Shown here in pieces: positions 35,014 to 43,217 of a DNA stretch of 64,000 bases. Each line of letters starts with the position of its first letter. Within the stretch, counting starts at the first letter, position 1. The DNA comes from Acidovorax sp. HDW3 (GTDB taxonomy: Bacteria > Pseudomonadota > Gammaproteobacteria > Burkholderiales > Burkholderiaceae_C): positions 1,780,001-1,844,000 of the forward strand of contig NZ_CP049885.1 of the NCBI RefSeq assembly GCF_011303755.1, in the 5' to 3' direction. The position numbers were made by a program, and so were the translations under genes. Under the pieces are notes generated by a model. It was given only the letters and a program-made list of their open reading frames with translations. It had not been told where the DNA came from and did not search any database.

Positions 35014-35583
35014 TTGGCCACGGAACAAGAACTCTCCGATTTCCTCAAAAGCGTTGAAAAACGAGCCTTTAAGCGCTCGCTTTATCACGTGCGCAACGAG
35101 GAATCGGCACTGGACATCGTGCAAGACAGCATGCTCAAGCTGGCCGAGCATTACGGCGACAAACCCGTCACCGAGCTGCCCATGCTGTTCCAGCGCATCC
35201 TGTCCAACTGCACCCTGGACTGGTTTCGGCGCCAAAAAACACGCAATGCCCTGTTCTCCAACCTCAGCGATTTTGAAGGCGAGGGCGAAGATGGCGCAGA
35301 ATTCAACCTCCTTGAAGCCTATAGCGGCCCCGACGGCGATGCCCTGGGCGACAGCGCAGAAACGCAAACCGAGCGCGCCCAGACGCTGCAAAGCATCGAG
35401 ACCGAAATCCAAGGTTTGCCAACGCGTCAACGCGAAGCCTTTTTAATGCGTTACTGGGAGGAGATGGACGTTGCCGAAACTGCCGCCGCCATGGGCTGCA
35501 CGGAAGGCAGCGTCAAAACCCATTGCTTTCGTGCCATTCAAGCCCTGAGCAAAGCCCTCAAAGCCCGAGGAATCACACTATGA
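35014..35583 (+). CDS. RNA polymerase sigma factor, ECF type
   Basis: A 189-residue sigma-70 family protein. Region 2 spans residues 10-85 (LYHVRNEESALDIVQDSMLKLAEHYG ... FQRILSNCTLDWFRRQKT). An acidic linker follows (NLSDFEGEGEDGAEFN). Region 4 (IETEIQGLPTRQREAFLMRYWEEMDVAETAAAMGCTEGSVKTHCFRAIQALSKAL) has the helix-turn-helix. It uses a TTG start at 35014. The stop overlaps the next start by ATGA. The operon partners (DUF3619, DUF3106, RDD) suggest a membrane- or envelope-linked function; the downstream membrane protein might be its anti-sigma factor, but that is inference. Confidence 0.93.
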   Translation: MATEQELSDFLKSVEKRAFKRSLYHVRNEESALDIVQDSMLKLAEHYGDKPVTELPMLFQRILSNCTLDWFRRQKTRNALFSNLSDFEGEGEDGAEFNLLEAYSGPDGDALGDSAETQTERAQTLQSIETEIQGLPTRQREAFLMRYWEEMDVAETAAAMGCTEGSVKTHCFRAIQALSKALKARGITL

Positions 35584-36035
35584 CCACCGCCGTCCGCCCA
35601 GCCGCCCCCACCCCCGCCGCCGAACAATTCGCCCGGCGCGTTGCCGTGCGCCTGTCCGACGGCACCGACGCCCTGCCCTACGACATCTCCGAGCGCCTGC
35701 GCGCTGCGCGCGTGCAAGCGTTGGCACGGCGCAAGCGCGAGGTCGTGGTGCAGCAGCTGCGCCCCGCCCCGGTTGTGGTGCGCCAGGGCCGCAGCGCAGC
35801 GCTGGGCGGTTGGGGCAGTGAAGGCGGTACCTGGTGGCGTGCCCTGGCCTCGGCCATCCCGCTCATGGCCTTGTTCGTCGGCCTGGTGGTGGTCAACGTC
35901 AACGAAACCGAATACAGCACCACCGAAGTCGCCGAAGTCGATGCAGCCCTGCTCACCGATGACCTGCCCCCCTCGGCCTACGCCGACCCGGGGTTTGTGC
36001 AATACCTCAAGAGCGTGGACACCTCCACGCACTGA
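35580..36035 (+). CDS. DUF3619 family membrane protein
   Basis: A 151-residue protein with one membrane segment near residues 92-108 (ASAIPLMALFVGLVVVNV). The N-terminal cytoplasmic half (AEQFARRVAVRLSDGTDALPYDISERLRAARVQALARRKRE) matches the DUF3619 pattern. The C-terminal part (EVDAALLTDDLPPSAYADPGFVQYLKS) is probably periplasmic. It overlaps the sigma factor gene by ATGA. This one-pass layout downstream of an ECF sigma gene is that of an anti-sigma factor, but no known anti-sigma motif is visible. Confidence 0.85.
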   Translation: MTTAVRPAAPTPAAEQFARRVAVRLSDGTDALPYDISERLRAARVQALARRKREVVVQQLRPAPVVVRQGRSAALGGWGSEGGTWWRALASAIPLMALFVGLVVVNVNETEYSTTEVAEVDAALLTDDLPPSAYADPGFVQYLKSVDTSTH

Positions 36036-36052
36036 CCTCCCGCAACGCCTGA

Positions 36053-36919
36053 ATGCCTTTGCTGTCACCAGAATCCACCACCCGCACCTCCTCTCTCCCC
36101 GCCCTGGCACTGGCCGCCGCCTTGCTCGGCGGCTTTGCTGTGTTGGGCGGATGGGTCGTGCAGCAGGTACGCATGGCGCCCAACGCCCTGCCACTGGAAA
36201 TTACCGAGGCCCCAAAACCCAGCGCCCGCATGGCCACCCCAGCCGTGGCCCACAGCGCCCCCAGCGGCACCACCTGGAAAGAACTCAGCCGCGCCGAACA
36301 ACTGGCCCTGGCCCCCCTGCAAGAACAATGGCCTCGCATGGGCCAGGCGCAAAAGCAGCGCTGGCAAGCCCTGGCGCGCAGCTTTGCCAGCCTGCCGCCG
36401 CAAGAGCAAGCCAAACTGCACAGCCGCATGGCCGACTGGGCCAGCCTGAGCGCCCAGCAGCGCAGCCAGGCACGCCTGAACTACGCCGTAACCAACCGCC
36501 TGGCGCCCAGCCCCAGCGATAAGCGCGCCCAATGGGAGGCGTACCAGGCGCTCAGCGCCGAAGAAAAAAAACGCCTGGCATCCAAGGCCACCACCAAACC
36601 AGCAGGCGCAGCCACCGCCTTGCGCCCCGTCGCGCCGCGCAAACTGGTGCGCGTACCCGCTGCCGCCGAGGCCCCTGCCAATCTGGCCAACCCGCCCAAA
36701 ATCAGCCCGCCCATCGCCGTCAAGCCTGCCGCGCCCGCCGCACCGCCGCCGCCAGCTGCGCCAGTGGTGGTGGAGACCATGGCCATCCCGACACCCGCAG
36801 CCGAAGTGCAGCCCCTGGCGCCGCTGGACACACCGCCACCACCGCCGCAAAACAACGACACTGCAGCCCCCCAGGGCACACGCGGCGGCCTCTCGCCCGA
36901 GCTTTACACGCCCAACTGA
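36053..36919 (+). CDS. DUF3106 domain protein, membrane-anchored
   Basis: A 288-residue protein with an N-terminal hydrophobic anchor (about residues 17-37, ALALAAALLGGFAVLGGWVV). The DUF3106 helical region follows, of repeated W.x-L-type blocks (LSRAEQLALAPLQEQWPRMGQAQKQRWQALARSFASLPPQEQAKLHSRMADWASLSAQQRSQARLNY). A long Ala/Pro-rich low-complexity tail ends GGLSPELYTPN. The helical blocks resemble the heavy-metal/periplasmic sensor fold, but no function is established. It is part of the sigma factor operon. Confidence 0.83.
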   Translation: MPLLSPESTTRTSSLPALALAAALLGGFAVLGGWVVQQVRMAPNALPLEITEAPKPSARMATPAVAHSAPSGTTWKELSRAEQLALAPLQEQWPRMGQAQKQRWQALARSFASLPPQEQAKLHSRMADWASLSAQQRSQARLNYAVTNRLAPSPSDKRAQWEAYQALSAEEKKRLASKATTKPAGAATALRPVAPRKLVRVPAAAEAPANLANPPKISPPIAVKPAAPAAPPPPAAPVVVETMAIPTPAAEVQPLAPLDTPPPPPQNNDTAAPQGTRGGLSPELYTPN

Positions 36920-36951
36920 CCCCCGACGCGCGTGCTGCGCGCCCGCCTTGC

Positions 36952-37455
36952 ATGACTTCTGCGCCTGCCCCCACCCTGATTGCCCCTCCCATTGTCCGGC
37001 GCCTGGCCTGTTGGCTCTATGAGGGTATGTTGATGTTTGGCGTCGTCTTCATCGCCGGCTACCTGTTCAGCACCCTGACGCAAACGCGCAACGCTCTGGA
37101 CAACCGCCACGCCCTGCAGGCTTTTTTGCTCGTGGTCTTTGGCATTTATTTCACCTGGTTCTGGGCCAAAGGCCAGACACTGGCGATGAAAACCTGGCAC
37201 ATCCGCGTCGTCAACGCCCAGGGCCAAGCCCTGAGCCAGCGCCGCGCACTACTGCGCTACGCCCTGTCGTGGCTCTGGTTTTTGCCCCCCTTGGGCGCCA
37301 GCGCCGCCTGGCAACTGCCCAGCGCACAGACTGCCGTACTCACCCTGGGCTGGGTCGCCATCTGGGCCCTGCTCAGCCGCTTTCACCCCCAGCGCCAGTT
37401 TTGGCACGACGCCTGGGCCGGCACACGCCTGATCGACGCCCGCCGCCAGCCATGA
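36952..37455 (+). CDS. RDD family membrane protein
   Basis: A 167-residue inner-membrane protein of the RDD family. Helices are at about 14-40, 52-70 and 105-145. The family motif is APPIVRRLACWLYEGMLMFGVVF, where Arg-x-x-Cys/Ala replaces the usual RxxD pattern; it also has TWHIRVVNAQGQALSQRRALLRYALSW and a C-terminal HDAWAGTRLID. RDD proteins are of mostly unknown function; some are proposed transporters. The gene overlaps dgkA by ATGA. Confidence 0.88.
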   Translation: MTSAPAPTLIAPPIVRRLACWLYEGMLMFGVVFIAGYLFSTLTQTRNALDNRHALQAFLLVVFGIYFTWFWAKGQTLAMKTWHIRVVNAQGQALSQRRALLRYALSWLWFLPPLGASAAWQLPSAQTAVLTLGWVAIWALLSRFHPQRQFWHDAWAGTRLIDARRQP

Positions 37456-37840
37456 CCGCCCCACCCTCCCCCGCCAACCCCCAAAAAGCCCGCACCGGGC
37501 TCAACCGCCTGTGGCACGCCACCGGCTACTCCATCGCCGGCCTGCGCGCGGGCTGGGGCGAAAAAGCCTTCCGCCAGGAAGCCATCGCCGCCGTGTTCTT
37601 GCTGCCGCTGGCGGTTTGGCTCGGGCGCGACTGGGTGGAAGTCGCCTTGCTCGCGGCCAGCGTGCTGCTGGTCATGATTGTCGAGCTGCTCAACACTGGC
37701 ATTGAGGCCGCCATCGACCGCATCGGCCCCGAGTGGCACGAACTCTCCAAACGCGCCAAGGACATGGGTAGCGCCGCCGTGCTGCTCTCGCTGCTCATTT
37801 GTGGCGGCATCTGGGCTGCGGCCCTATGGCAAAGGTTTTT

Positions 37841-37844
<4 letters not shown>
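37452..37844 (+). CDS. dgkA: Diacylglycerol kinase
   Basis: A 130-residue membrane enzyme that phosphorylates diacylglycerol and so recycles the lipid product of osmoregulated glucan synthesis. It has three membrane helices. The family motifs are GWGEKAFRQEAIAAVFLLPLAVWLG with the catalytic glutamate, and MIVELLNTGIEAAIDRIGPEWHELSKRAKDMGSAAVLLSL, which carries the conserved ELLNTAIE-type ATP/metal site. It overlaps its neighbours on both sides by ATGA. Confidence 0.95.
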
Positions 37845-38823
<979 letters not shown>

Positions 38824-40470
38824 TCAGGCGCGGAATTTGTTCGTGATCGGGTAGCGCCAGTCCTTGCCAAAGCTGCGCCGCGACAGGCGCGGGCCCTGCG
38901 GCGCCTGGCGGCGCTTGTACTCGTTGAGCTGGATCAGGCGCGTCACGCGCTCGACGTCGGCCGGGGCAAAGCCGGCAGCGACGATGGCCTCAATGGCCTC
39001 GTCATTTTCCATGTAGCGCGTCACGATGGCGTCCAGCACCTCGTAAGGCGGCAGGCTGTCCTGGTCTTTTTGCTCCGGGCGCAGCTCGGCGCTGGGCGGG
39101 CGGGTGATGATGCGCTCAGGAATCGGATTGGCCCCCGTGCCGTAGGGATCGTGGGCGTTGCGCCAGCGCGCCAGGGCAAACACCTGGGTCTTGAGCAAAT
39201 CCTTGATGACGGCAAAGCCCCCGGCCATGTCGCCGTACAGGGTGCAGTAACCCGTCGCCATCTCGCTCTTGTTGCCGGTGGTGAGCACGACCGAACCAAA
39301 CTTGTTCGACAACGCCATGAGCAGCGTGCCGCGAATGCGCGCCTGCAGGTTTTCCTCCGTCGTGTCCTCGGCGCAGCCGGCAAACTGCGGCGCCAGCGCA
39401 GCCTTGAAGGCCTCGAACTGTGGCGCGATGGCAATCTCGTCGTAGCGCACCTGCAGGCGCGCAGCCATGTCACGGGCGTCGATCCAGCTGATGTCGGCGG
39501 TGTAGGGCGAAGGCATCATCACCGTGCGCACCTTGTCCGCGCCCAGGGCATCGACCGCAATCGCCAGCACCAGCGCCGAATCAATGCCGCCCGACAGGCC
39601 GAGCAAGGCACCGGGAAAGCCATTCTTGCCCACATAGTCGCGCACGGCCAGCACCAGGGCTGCCCACAAGTCGGCCTCGGGACTGGGCAAAGGGGTCACA
39701 TTTGCTATTAATTTAGGAGCTTCTAGCGCGCTCTGTACCTGCGCAAACACCAGTTTTTCCTCAAAAGCCGGGGCCCGTGCAGCAACGCTGCCATCGGCCT
39801 GCAGGGCAAACGAACGGCCCTCAAACACGACCTCGTCCTGCCCTCCCACCAGATGCGCATACACCAGGGGCAGGCCGGTTTCATGCACCCGCTGGCGCAT
39901 GGTGTGCTCGCGCTCGTGGCTCTTGCCCAAGTGAAATGGCGAGGCGTTGAGCACCGCCAGCAGCTGCGCGCCGGCCTGGGCCGCCAGCTGCGCCGGCGCC
40001 TGCACCCAGGCGTCTTCGCAAATGAGCAGGCCCACGCGCAGGCCGGCGACCTCGAACACGCAGGGCGCGCTGCCCGGCGCAAAGTAGCGCCGCTCGTCGA
40101 ACACACCGTAATTGGGCAGGGCTTGCTTGGCATACACCTGTTCGATGCGGCCCGCGCGCAACACGCTGGCGGCGTTGTGCACCAGGGCCCCGCAGGCGCT
40201 GCGCTGCGGGTGGCCAATGACCAGTGTCAGTTCCGGCCAAGCCTGGCTGGCGGTGCAAATGCTTTGCAGCGCCTGCTCGCAGGCGCCGAGAAAAGCCGGA
40301 CGCAGGTACAAGTCTTCGGCGGCGTAGCCGCACAGCGCCAGCTCGGGCGTGAGCAATAGGCGAGCACCAGCGGCAGCGGCCTGTTCGGCGGCAGCAACAA
40401 TTTTTTGCGCGTTCCCGCGCAGGTCACCGACGACAAAATTGAGCTGGGCAATACAGAGGGAAAACGTCAT
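38824..40470 (-). CDS. nadE: Glutamine-dependent NAD+ synthetase
   Basis: It converts nicotinic acid adenine dinucleotide to NAD+. The 548-residue two-domain form has an N-terminal nitrilase-type glutaminase (MTFSLCIAQLNFVVGDLRGN; LLTPELALCGYAAEDL with the Glu; LLICEDAWV with the nucleophilic cysteine). A C-terminal synthetase carries the P-loop LLGLSGGIDSALVLAIAVDALG. The start at 40470 is chosen because it opens the nitrilase fold; the frame is open to 40533. A fragment of the dispersed repeat lies inside the linker (LEAPKLIANVTPLPSP). Confidence 0.95.
   Translation of the reverse strand: MTFSLCIAQLNFVVGDLRGNAQKIVAAAEQAAAAGARLLLTPELALCGYAAEDLYLRPAFLGACEQALQSICTASQAWPELTLVIGHPQRSACGALVHNAASVLRAGRIEQVYAKQALPNYGVFDERRYFAPGSAPCVFEVAGLRVGLLICEDAWVQAPAQLAAQAGAQLLAVLNASPFHLGKSHEREHTMRQRVHETGLPLVYAHLVGGQDEVVFEGRSFALQADGSVAARAPAFEEKLVFAQVQSALEAPKLIANVTPLPSPEADLWAALVLAVRDYVGKNGFPGALLGLSGGIDSALVLAIAVDALGADKVRTVMMPSPYTADISWIDARDMAARLQVRYDEIAIAPQFEAFKAALAPQFAGCAEDTTEENLQARIRGTLLMALSNKFGSVVLTTGNKSEMATGYCTLYGDMAGGFAVIKDLLKTQVFALARWRNAHDPYGTGANPIPERIITRPPSAELRPEQKDQDSLPPYEVLDAIVTRYMENDEAIEAIVAAGFAPADVERVTRLIQLNEYKRRQAPQGPRLSRRSFGKDWRYPITNKFRA
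39702..39731 (+). repeat. Fragment of the dispersed repeat, copy H, inside nadE
   Basis: GCTATTAATTTAGGAGCTTC then TAGCGCG resembles the left half of copy C (CTATCAATTTAATAGCTGCTCGCGC). It is in the interdomain linker of NadE. The match is partial and could be chance. Confidence 0.35.
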
Positions 40471-40598
40471 GGGCAGGGCACGGGCGGCGCCGGCAGATGC
40501 CGGCCAAAGGGGGCCATTATGGCCTTGGGCCAATAGGACTGCAGCCTGACGATACGGCCCGCCAGCAGCACAGGCCCTGCATCAGCACAAAAACCAAA

Positions 40599-40628
40599 AA
40601 GCCCGATACAACTTCTTGTACCGGGCTT
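40599..40628 (-). terminator. Terminator downstream of the tRNA-Val 3' end
   Basis: AAGCCCGATACAA (40599-40611), loop CTTC and TTGTACCGGGCTT (40616-40628) form a long stem with one G-U type mismatch. On the minus strand it is followed by TTTTTGG. It lies right after the tRNA CCA end and was the terminator of the original tRNA gene. Confidence 0.8.
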
Positions 40629-40632
40629 GTGT

Positions 40633-40677
40633 TGGTAGGCGCGATTGGACTCGAACCAACGACCCCCACCATGTCAA
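40633..40677 (-). tRNA. 3' half of a tRNA-Val(GAC) gene, left attachment site of an island
   Basis: On the minus strand the sequence TTGACATGGTGGGGGTCGTT, then GGTTCGAGTCCAATCGCGCCTACCA, is a perfect tRNA 3' half. It has the anticodon loop TTGACAT with anticodon GAC, the anticodon-stem strand GGTGG, the T-arm GGTTCGAGTCC, the acceptor strand CGCGCCT, a discriminator A and CCA. The expected 5' partner (CCACC of the anticodon stem, D-arm, AGGCGCG acceptor) is absent: upstream of the loop the sequence becomes TTTTTGCG. So the gene is split at loop position 32, a typical crossover point for a tyrosine integrase. An integrase gene follows at 40840. The intact tRNA should lie at the far end of the island, outside the window. 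Confidence 0.85.
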
Positions 40678-40839
40678 CGCAAAAATCAAGGACATCCACG
40701 GACATCTAAGAACTTGATTTCATTAACAAATTTTGATTTTTGATCCAACAATCTCCAGTCATTTCCGCCCATTTTTTCCGTACAATTTCCGCACGGTCTC
40801 CGTACTTCATGGAGGTCTGCCCGAATCGGGAGATGGGTC
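40678..40839. promoter_or_regulatory. Island end with helically phased repeats (putative integrase arm sites)
   Basis: Between the split tRNA and the integrase start, GGACATC occurs at 40690-40696 and 40700-40706, exactly 10 bases apart. CCGTAC/CCGCAC/CCGTAC start at 40778, 40789 and 40800, exactly 11 bases apart. A/T-rich TTTGAT repeats lie between these groups. The helical phasing suits binding of the integrase arm domain or an accessory factor. There is no gene here. Confidence 0.55.
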
Positions 40840-41991
40840 ATGCAGCACATCCACCAAGTCACTCAGCGCGCTCGTCTCGCACCTCGACGAGAACCTTACT
40901 GGGCCCCTCTCAGCAAGGGACGCCACGTGGGCTACCGCAAGATGTCGGACGGCGCAGGCACCTGGGTCGCACGCTACTACGACGAGGGAACGCGCAAGAA
41001 GACCTACAAGGCTCTCGGCGACTTCTCACTGCAGCCAGATCACCAGCGCTACGACCTAGCAACCCGCGCTGCTGCGCAGTGGTTTGAGCACATATCCAGA
41101 GGCGGCCTGACCACAGTCACTACGGTCAAGGACGCTTGCGACCATTACGTGACCCACCAGCGCCGCATGCGCTCTGAGAAAGCCGCACATGACGCGGAAC
41201 AGCGCTTCAAAAACTACGTCCTGAATGATCCCAAGCTAGCAGCGATGGATTTGGCCAAGCTAACGCCCAGCCACATCGCAGCGTGGCGCAAAGCGCTGCA
41301 GGACAAGCCCAAGAAGAACGGCAAGCCCCGCTCGAACAGTTCCTTCAATCGGGACATGACATGTTTCCGGGCTGCACTCAACCTCGCCCTGGAAGATGGC
41401 TTCGTCACCACCAACTTCGCATGGCGTAGCAAGCTCAAACCCCTGAAGGGTGTGGACCGCCGACGCGAGCTGTATCTCAACATCGAGCAGCGTCGCACCT
41501 TCATCGCGCACGCGGCTGATGATCTTGCTCAGTTTCTCCGGGGCATGTCCCTGGTGCCCTTGCGACCGGGTGCATTGGCGAAATTACAGGTCGCCCAATA
41601 CGACCCGCGCCTTCAAACCCTCTCCGTCGGCAGCGACAAAGCCGGCCAGGGTCGGCGCATCGCCTTGCCGCAAACAACAGCCAAGCTCTTCGAAGAGCTC
41701 TGCAGGGACCAGCCAGGAACAGCACCGATTTTCCGTCGAGCCGATGGCAAGGCTTGGAGCAAGGACGCCTGGAAACACCCGGTCAGCGATGCCGTGACCG
41801 CCGCAGACCTGCCCGCAGGTACCACCATGTACACCCTGCGCCACAGCACCATTACCGACCTCGTGCAGACCGGGCTGGACACCCTGACCGTAGCCCAGAT
41901 CTCGGGCACTTCCGTGCGAATGATCGAGCTGTACTACGGCCACCTGACCCGCGAGCACGCGAAAAACGCCTTGGCCACACTCGCGCTCTGA
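40840..41991 (+). CDS. Tyrosine recombinase/integrase of the tRNA-Val island
   Basis: A 383-residue phage-type integrase. An N-terminal arm-binding region is followed by a SAM-like core-binding domain (about 105-200, TVKDACDHYVTHQRRMRSEKAAHDAEQRF). The catalytic domain carries the first arginine in LRPGALAKLQ, the second arginine in TLRHSTITDLVQTG and the nucleophilic tyrosine in MIELYYGHLT. The start MQHIHQ at 40840 is behind GGGAG. It is 160 bases from the split tRNA-Val, so it is almost certainly the enzyme that integrated the island there. Confidence 0.9.
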   Translation: MQHIHQVTQRARLAPRREPYWAPLSKGRHVGYRKMSDGAGTWVARYYDEGTRKKTYKALGDFSLQPDHQRYDLATRAAAQWFEHISRGGLTTVTTVKDACDHYVTHQRRMRSEKAAHDAEQRFKNYVLNDPKLAAMDLAKLTPSHIAAWRKALQDKPKKNGKPRSNSSFNRDMTCFRAALNLALEDGFVTTNFAWRSKLKPLKGVDRRRELYLNIEQRRTFIAHAADDLAQFLRGMSLVPLRPGALAKLQVAQYDPRLQTLSVGSDKAGQGRRIALPQTTAKLFEELCRDQPGTAPIFRRADGKAWSKDAWKHPVSDAVTAADLPAGTTMYTLRHSTITDLVQTGLDTLTVAQISGTSVRMIELYYGHLTREHAKNALATLAL

Positions 41992-42042
41992 CGAAAGCCC
42001 CTCATGCCCTCCTCTCTTATCGCAGGAAAACACCACGGAGCA

Positions 42043-42077
42043 TTGACTTATGGCACACTACAAGTGCCAAATGGCAC
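42043..42077 (+). promoter_or_regulatory. Promoter and operator of the Xre/RES toxin-antitoxin pair
   Basis: A -35-like TTGACT (42043-42048) is followed by TGGCAC (42051-42056) and its inverted partner GTGCCA (42064-42069). A third TGGCAC is at 42072-42077. The repeats overlap the promoter directly upstream of the antitoxin start, as expected for autorepression. Confidence 0.6.
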
Positions 42078-42090
42078 AACAGGTGTTTCC

Positions 42091-42660
42091 ATGAAGACCA
42101 AACAGCCCCACTCGCGCAGCCCAGAAACCACGGGATCCTGGGTGCTCGCCCATGACCATCAACCTCACATATCGGCAGAGTTGAGAAAGCGTTACAGCGC
42201 GCTGATTGACGCCAATGGCACGCACGTAGTCATCGCACTCGAAATGCTGGGTGGGGACGAAGTTTTCTCTCGCCGCCCCGAAAACCTTCTGGACGTCCAC
42301 CTCTGGGTCTCTCACGGTATTCCCAGTGCGTCGATCACCCACCTAGCGCAGGCGATTGAACCCCTCCCCTCCAATACGCTGAGTGAAGCGCTCGGCATCA
42401 GTCTCCGCACGCTTCATCGTAAAAAAGGGGCTCAAAGCGACACCCTCAGCGTGGCGCAAGGTGGGCGAGCCTTCAAATTCGCGGAAGTGGTCGCCAAGGC
42501 CACGGTAGTCCTCGGCAGTCGAGAAACTGCGGTGCAATGGCTGACATCGCCAGCGATAGGCTTGGATCAGCAAAAGCCAATCGATCTGCTGGCGACACCC
42601 GTAGGCACACAGCTCGTCGAAGAACTTCTGGATCGCATCGAGTACGGGGTCTACGCTTGA
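42091..42660 (+). CDS. Xre/MbcA/ParS-type antitoxin (DUF2384)
   Basis: A 189-residue protein ending in the region typical of antitoxins paired with RES toxins. It has an N-terminal helix-turn-helix-like part (SHGIPSASITHLAQAIEPLPSNTLSEALGISLRTLHRKK) and a C-terminal DUF2384 toxin-binding region (AFKFAEVVAKATVVLGSRETAVQWLTSPAIGLDQQKPIDLLATPVGTQLVEELLDRIEYGVYA). The PIDLLATPVG.. block is the family signature. The start MKTKQPH at 42091 follows the operator repeats; the frame is open to 42004. It should bind and neutralise the RES toxin encoded next and repress the pair. Confidence 0.9.
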   Translation: MKTKQPHSRSPETTGSWVLAHDHQPHISAELRKRYSALIDANGTHVVIALEMLGGDEVFSRRPENLLDVHLWVSHGIPSASITHLAQAIEPLPSNTLSEALGISLRTLHRKKGAQSDTLSVAQGGRAFKFAEVVAKATVVLGSRETAVQWLTSPAIGLDQQKPIDLLATPVGTQLVEELLDRIEYGVYA

Positions 42661-42674
42661 AGCGCGAGCACCCG

Positions 42675-43178
42675 ATGATGCCTGTCCCAAAGCTTGGGGC
42701 GGGCGATCCTATGCTCGCGTGGCGCCTGGACCGGCAGCACTACGCCTCCACCTGGGACAGCGGCATCGGCGCCGAAAAGCTGGGCGGCCGCTGGAACGCC
42801 AAAGGACAGCGCGCCGTGTACTGCTCGGTGGACCCCAGCACTGCAATCCTGGAAGTTGCGGTCTATGCAGGTTTTCCGGTACTGGACACCCAGCCGCATG
42901 TACTCACCTGCATCGAGATCACGAAAGAACCCATTCACATCGTGCAGCCAGAGGACGTGCCCAACCCCGCCTGGCTGATCCCCGGCACGCCCAGCGCTGG
43001 CCAACAAGCTTTCGGAAGCCAACTCCTGGCGCAGCACGGACTCGTGCTTTTCCCCAGCGCCGTATCCCGCTTCAGCTGGAACCTGGTGATCGAACCGGGC
43101 ATCGCCAAAGGTCGCTACCGCTCGCACTCGCAGGCTCCCTTCGTCCTCGACACTCGTCTCCACCCTCCCCGGCCGTAA
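42675..43178 (+). CDS. RES domain toxin
   Basis: A 167-residue RES-domain protein. Characterised members (ParT, Res, MbcT) degrade or transfer NAD+ and halt growth. The Arg-Glu-Ser signature residues are visible: WRLDRQHYASTWDSGIGAEKLGGRWNAKGQRAVYCSVDPSTAILEVAVY contains the arginine and glutamate, and SRFSWNLVIEP near the C-terminus the serine. The start is the first ATG after the antitoxin stop (MMPVPKLG at 42675); the TTG that overlaps the antitoxin stop at 42657 is an alternative. Confidence 0.92.
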   Translation: MMPVPKLGAGDPMLAWRLDRQHYASTWDSGIGAEKLGGRWNAKGQRAVYCSVDPSTAILEVAVYAGFPVLDTQPHVLTCIEITKEPIHIVQPEDVPNPAWLIPGTPSAGQQAFGSQLLAQHGLVLFPSAVSRFSWNLVIEPGIAKGRYRSHSQAPFVLDTRLHPPRP

Positions 43179-43217
43179 CCCGAATAGCGGCTGCCAACGC
43201 CATCGACAAGCCCAACG

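Noticed and set aside
39702-39731. Using the nadE fragment as a full member of the dispersed repeat family
   Set aside because: Only the left half matches and with several changes. It is listed as a low-confidence fragment rather than counted as a proven copy.
40633-40677. Functional tRNA-Val gene
   Set aside because: The 5' half (acceptor strand, D-arm and 5' anticodon stem) is missing, so this is an attachment-site remnant and cannot produce a tRNA.
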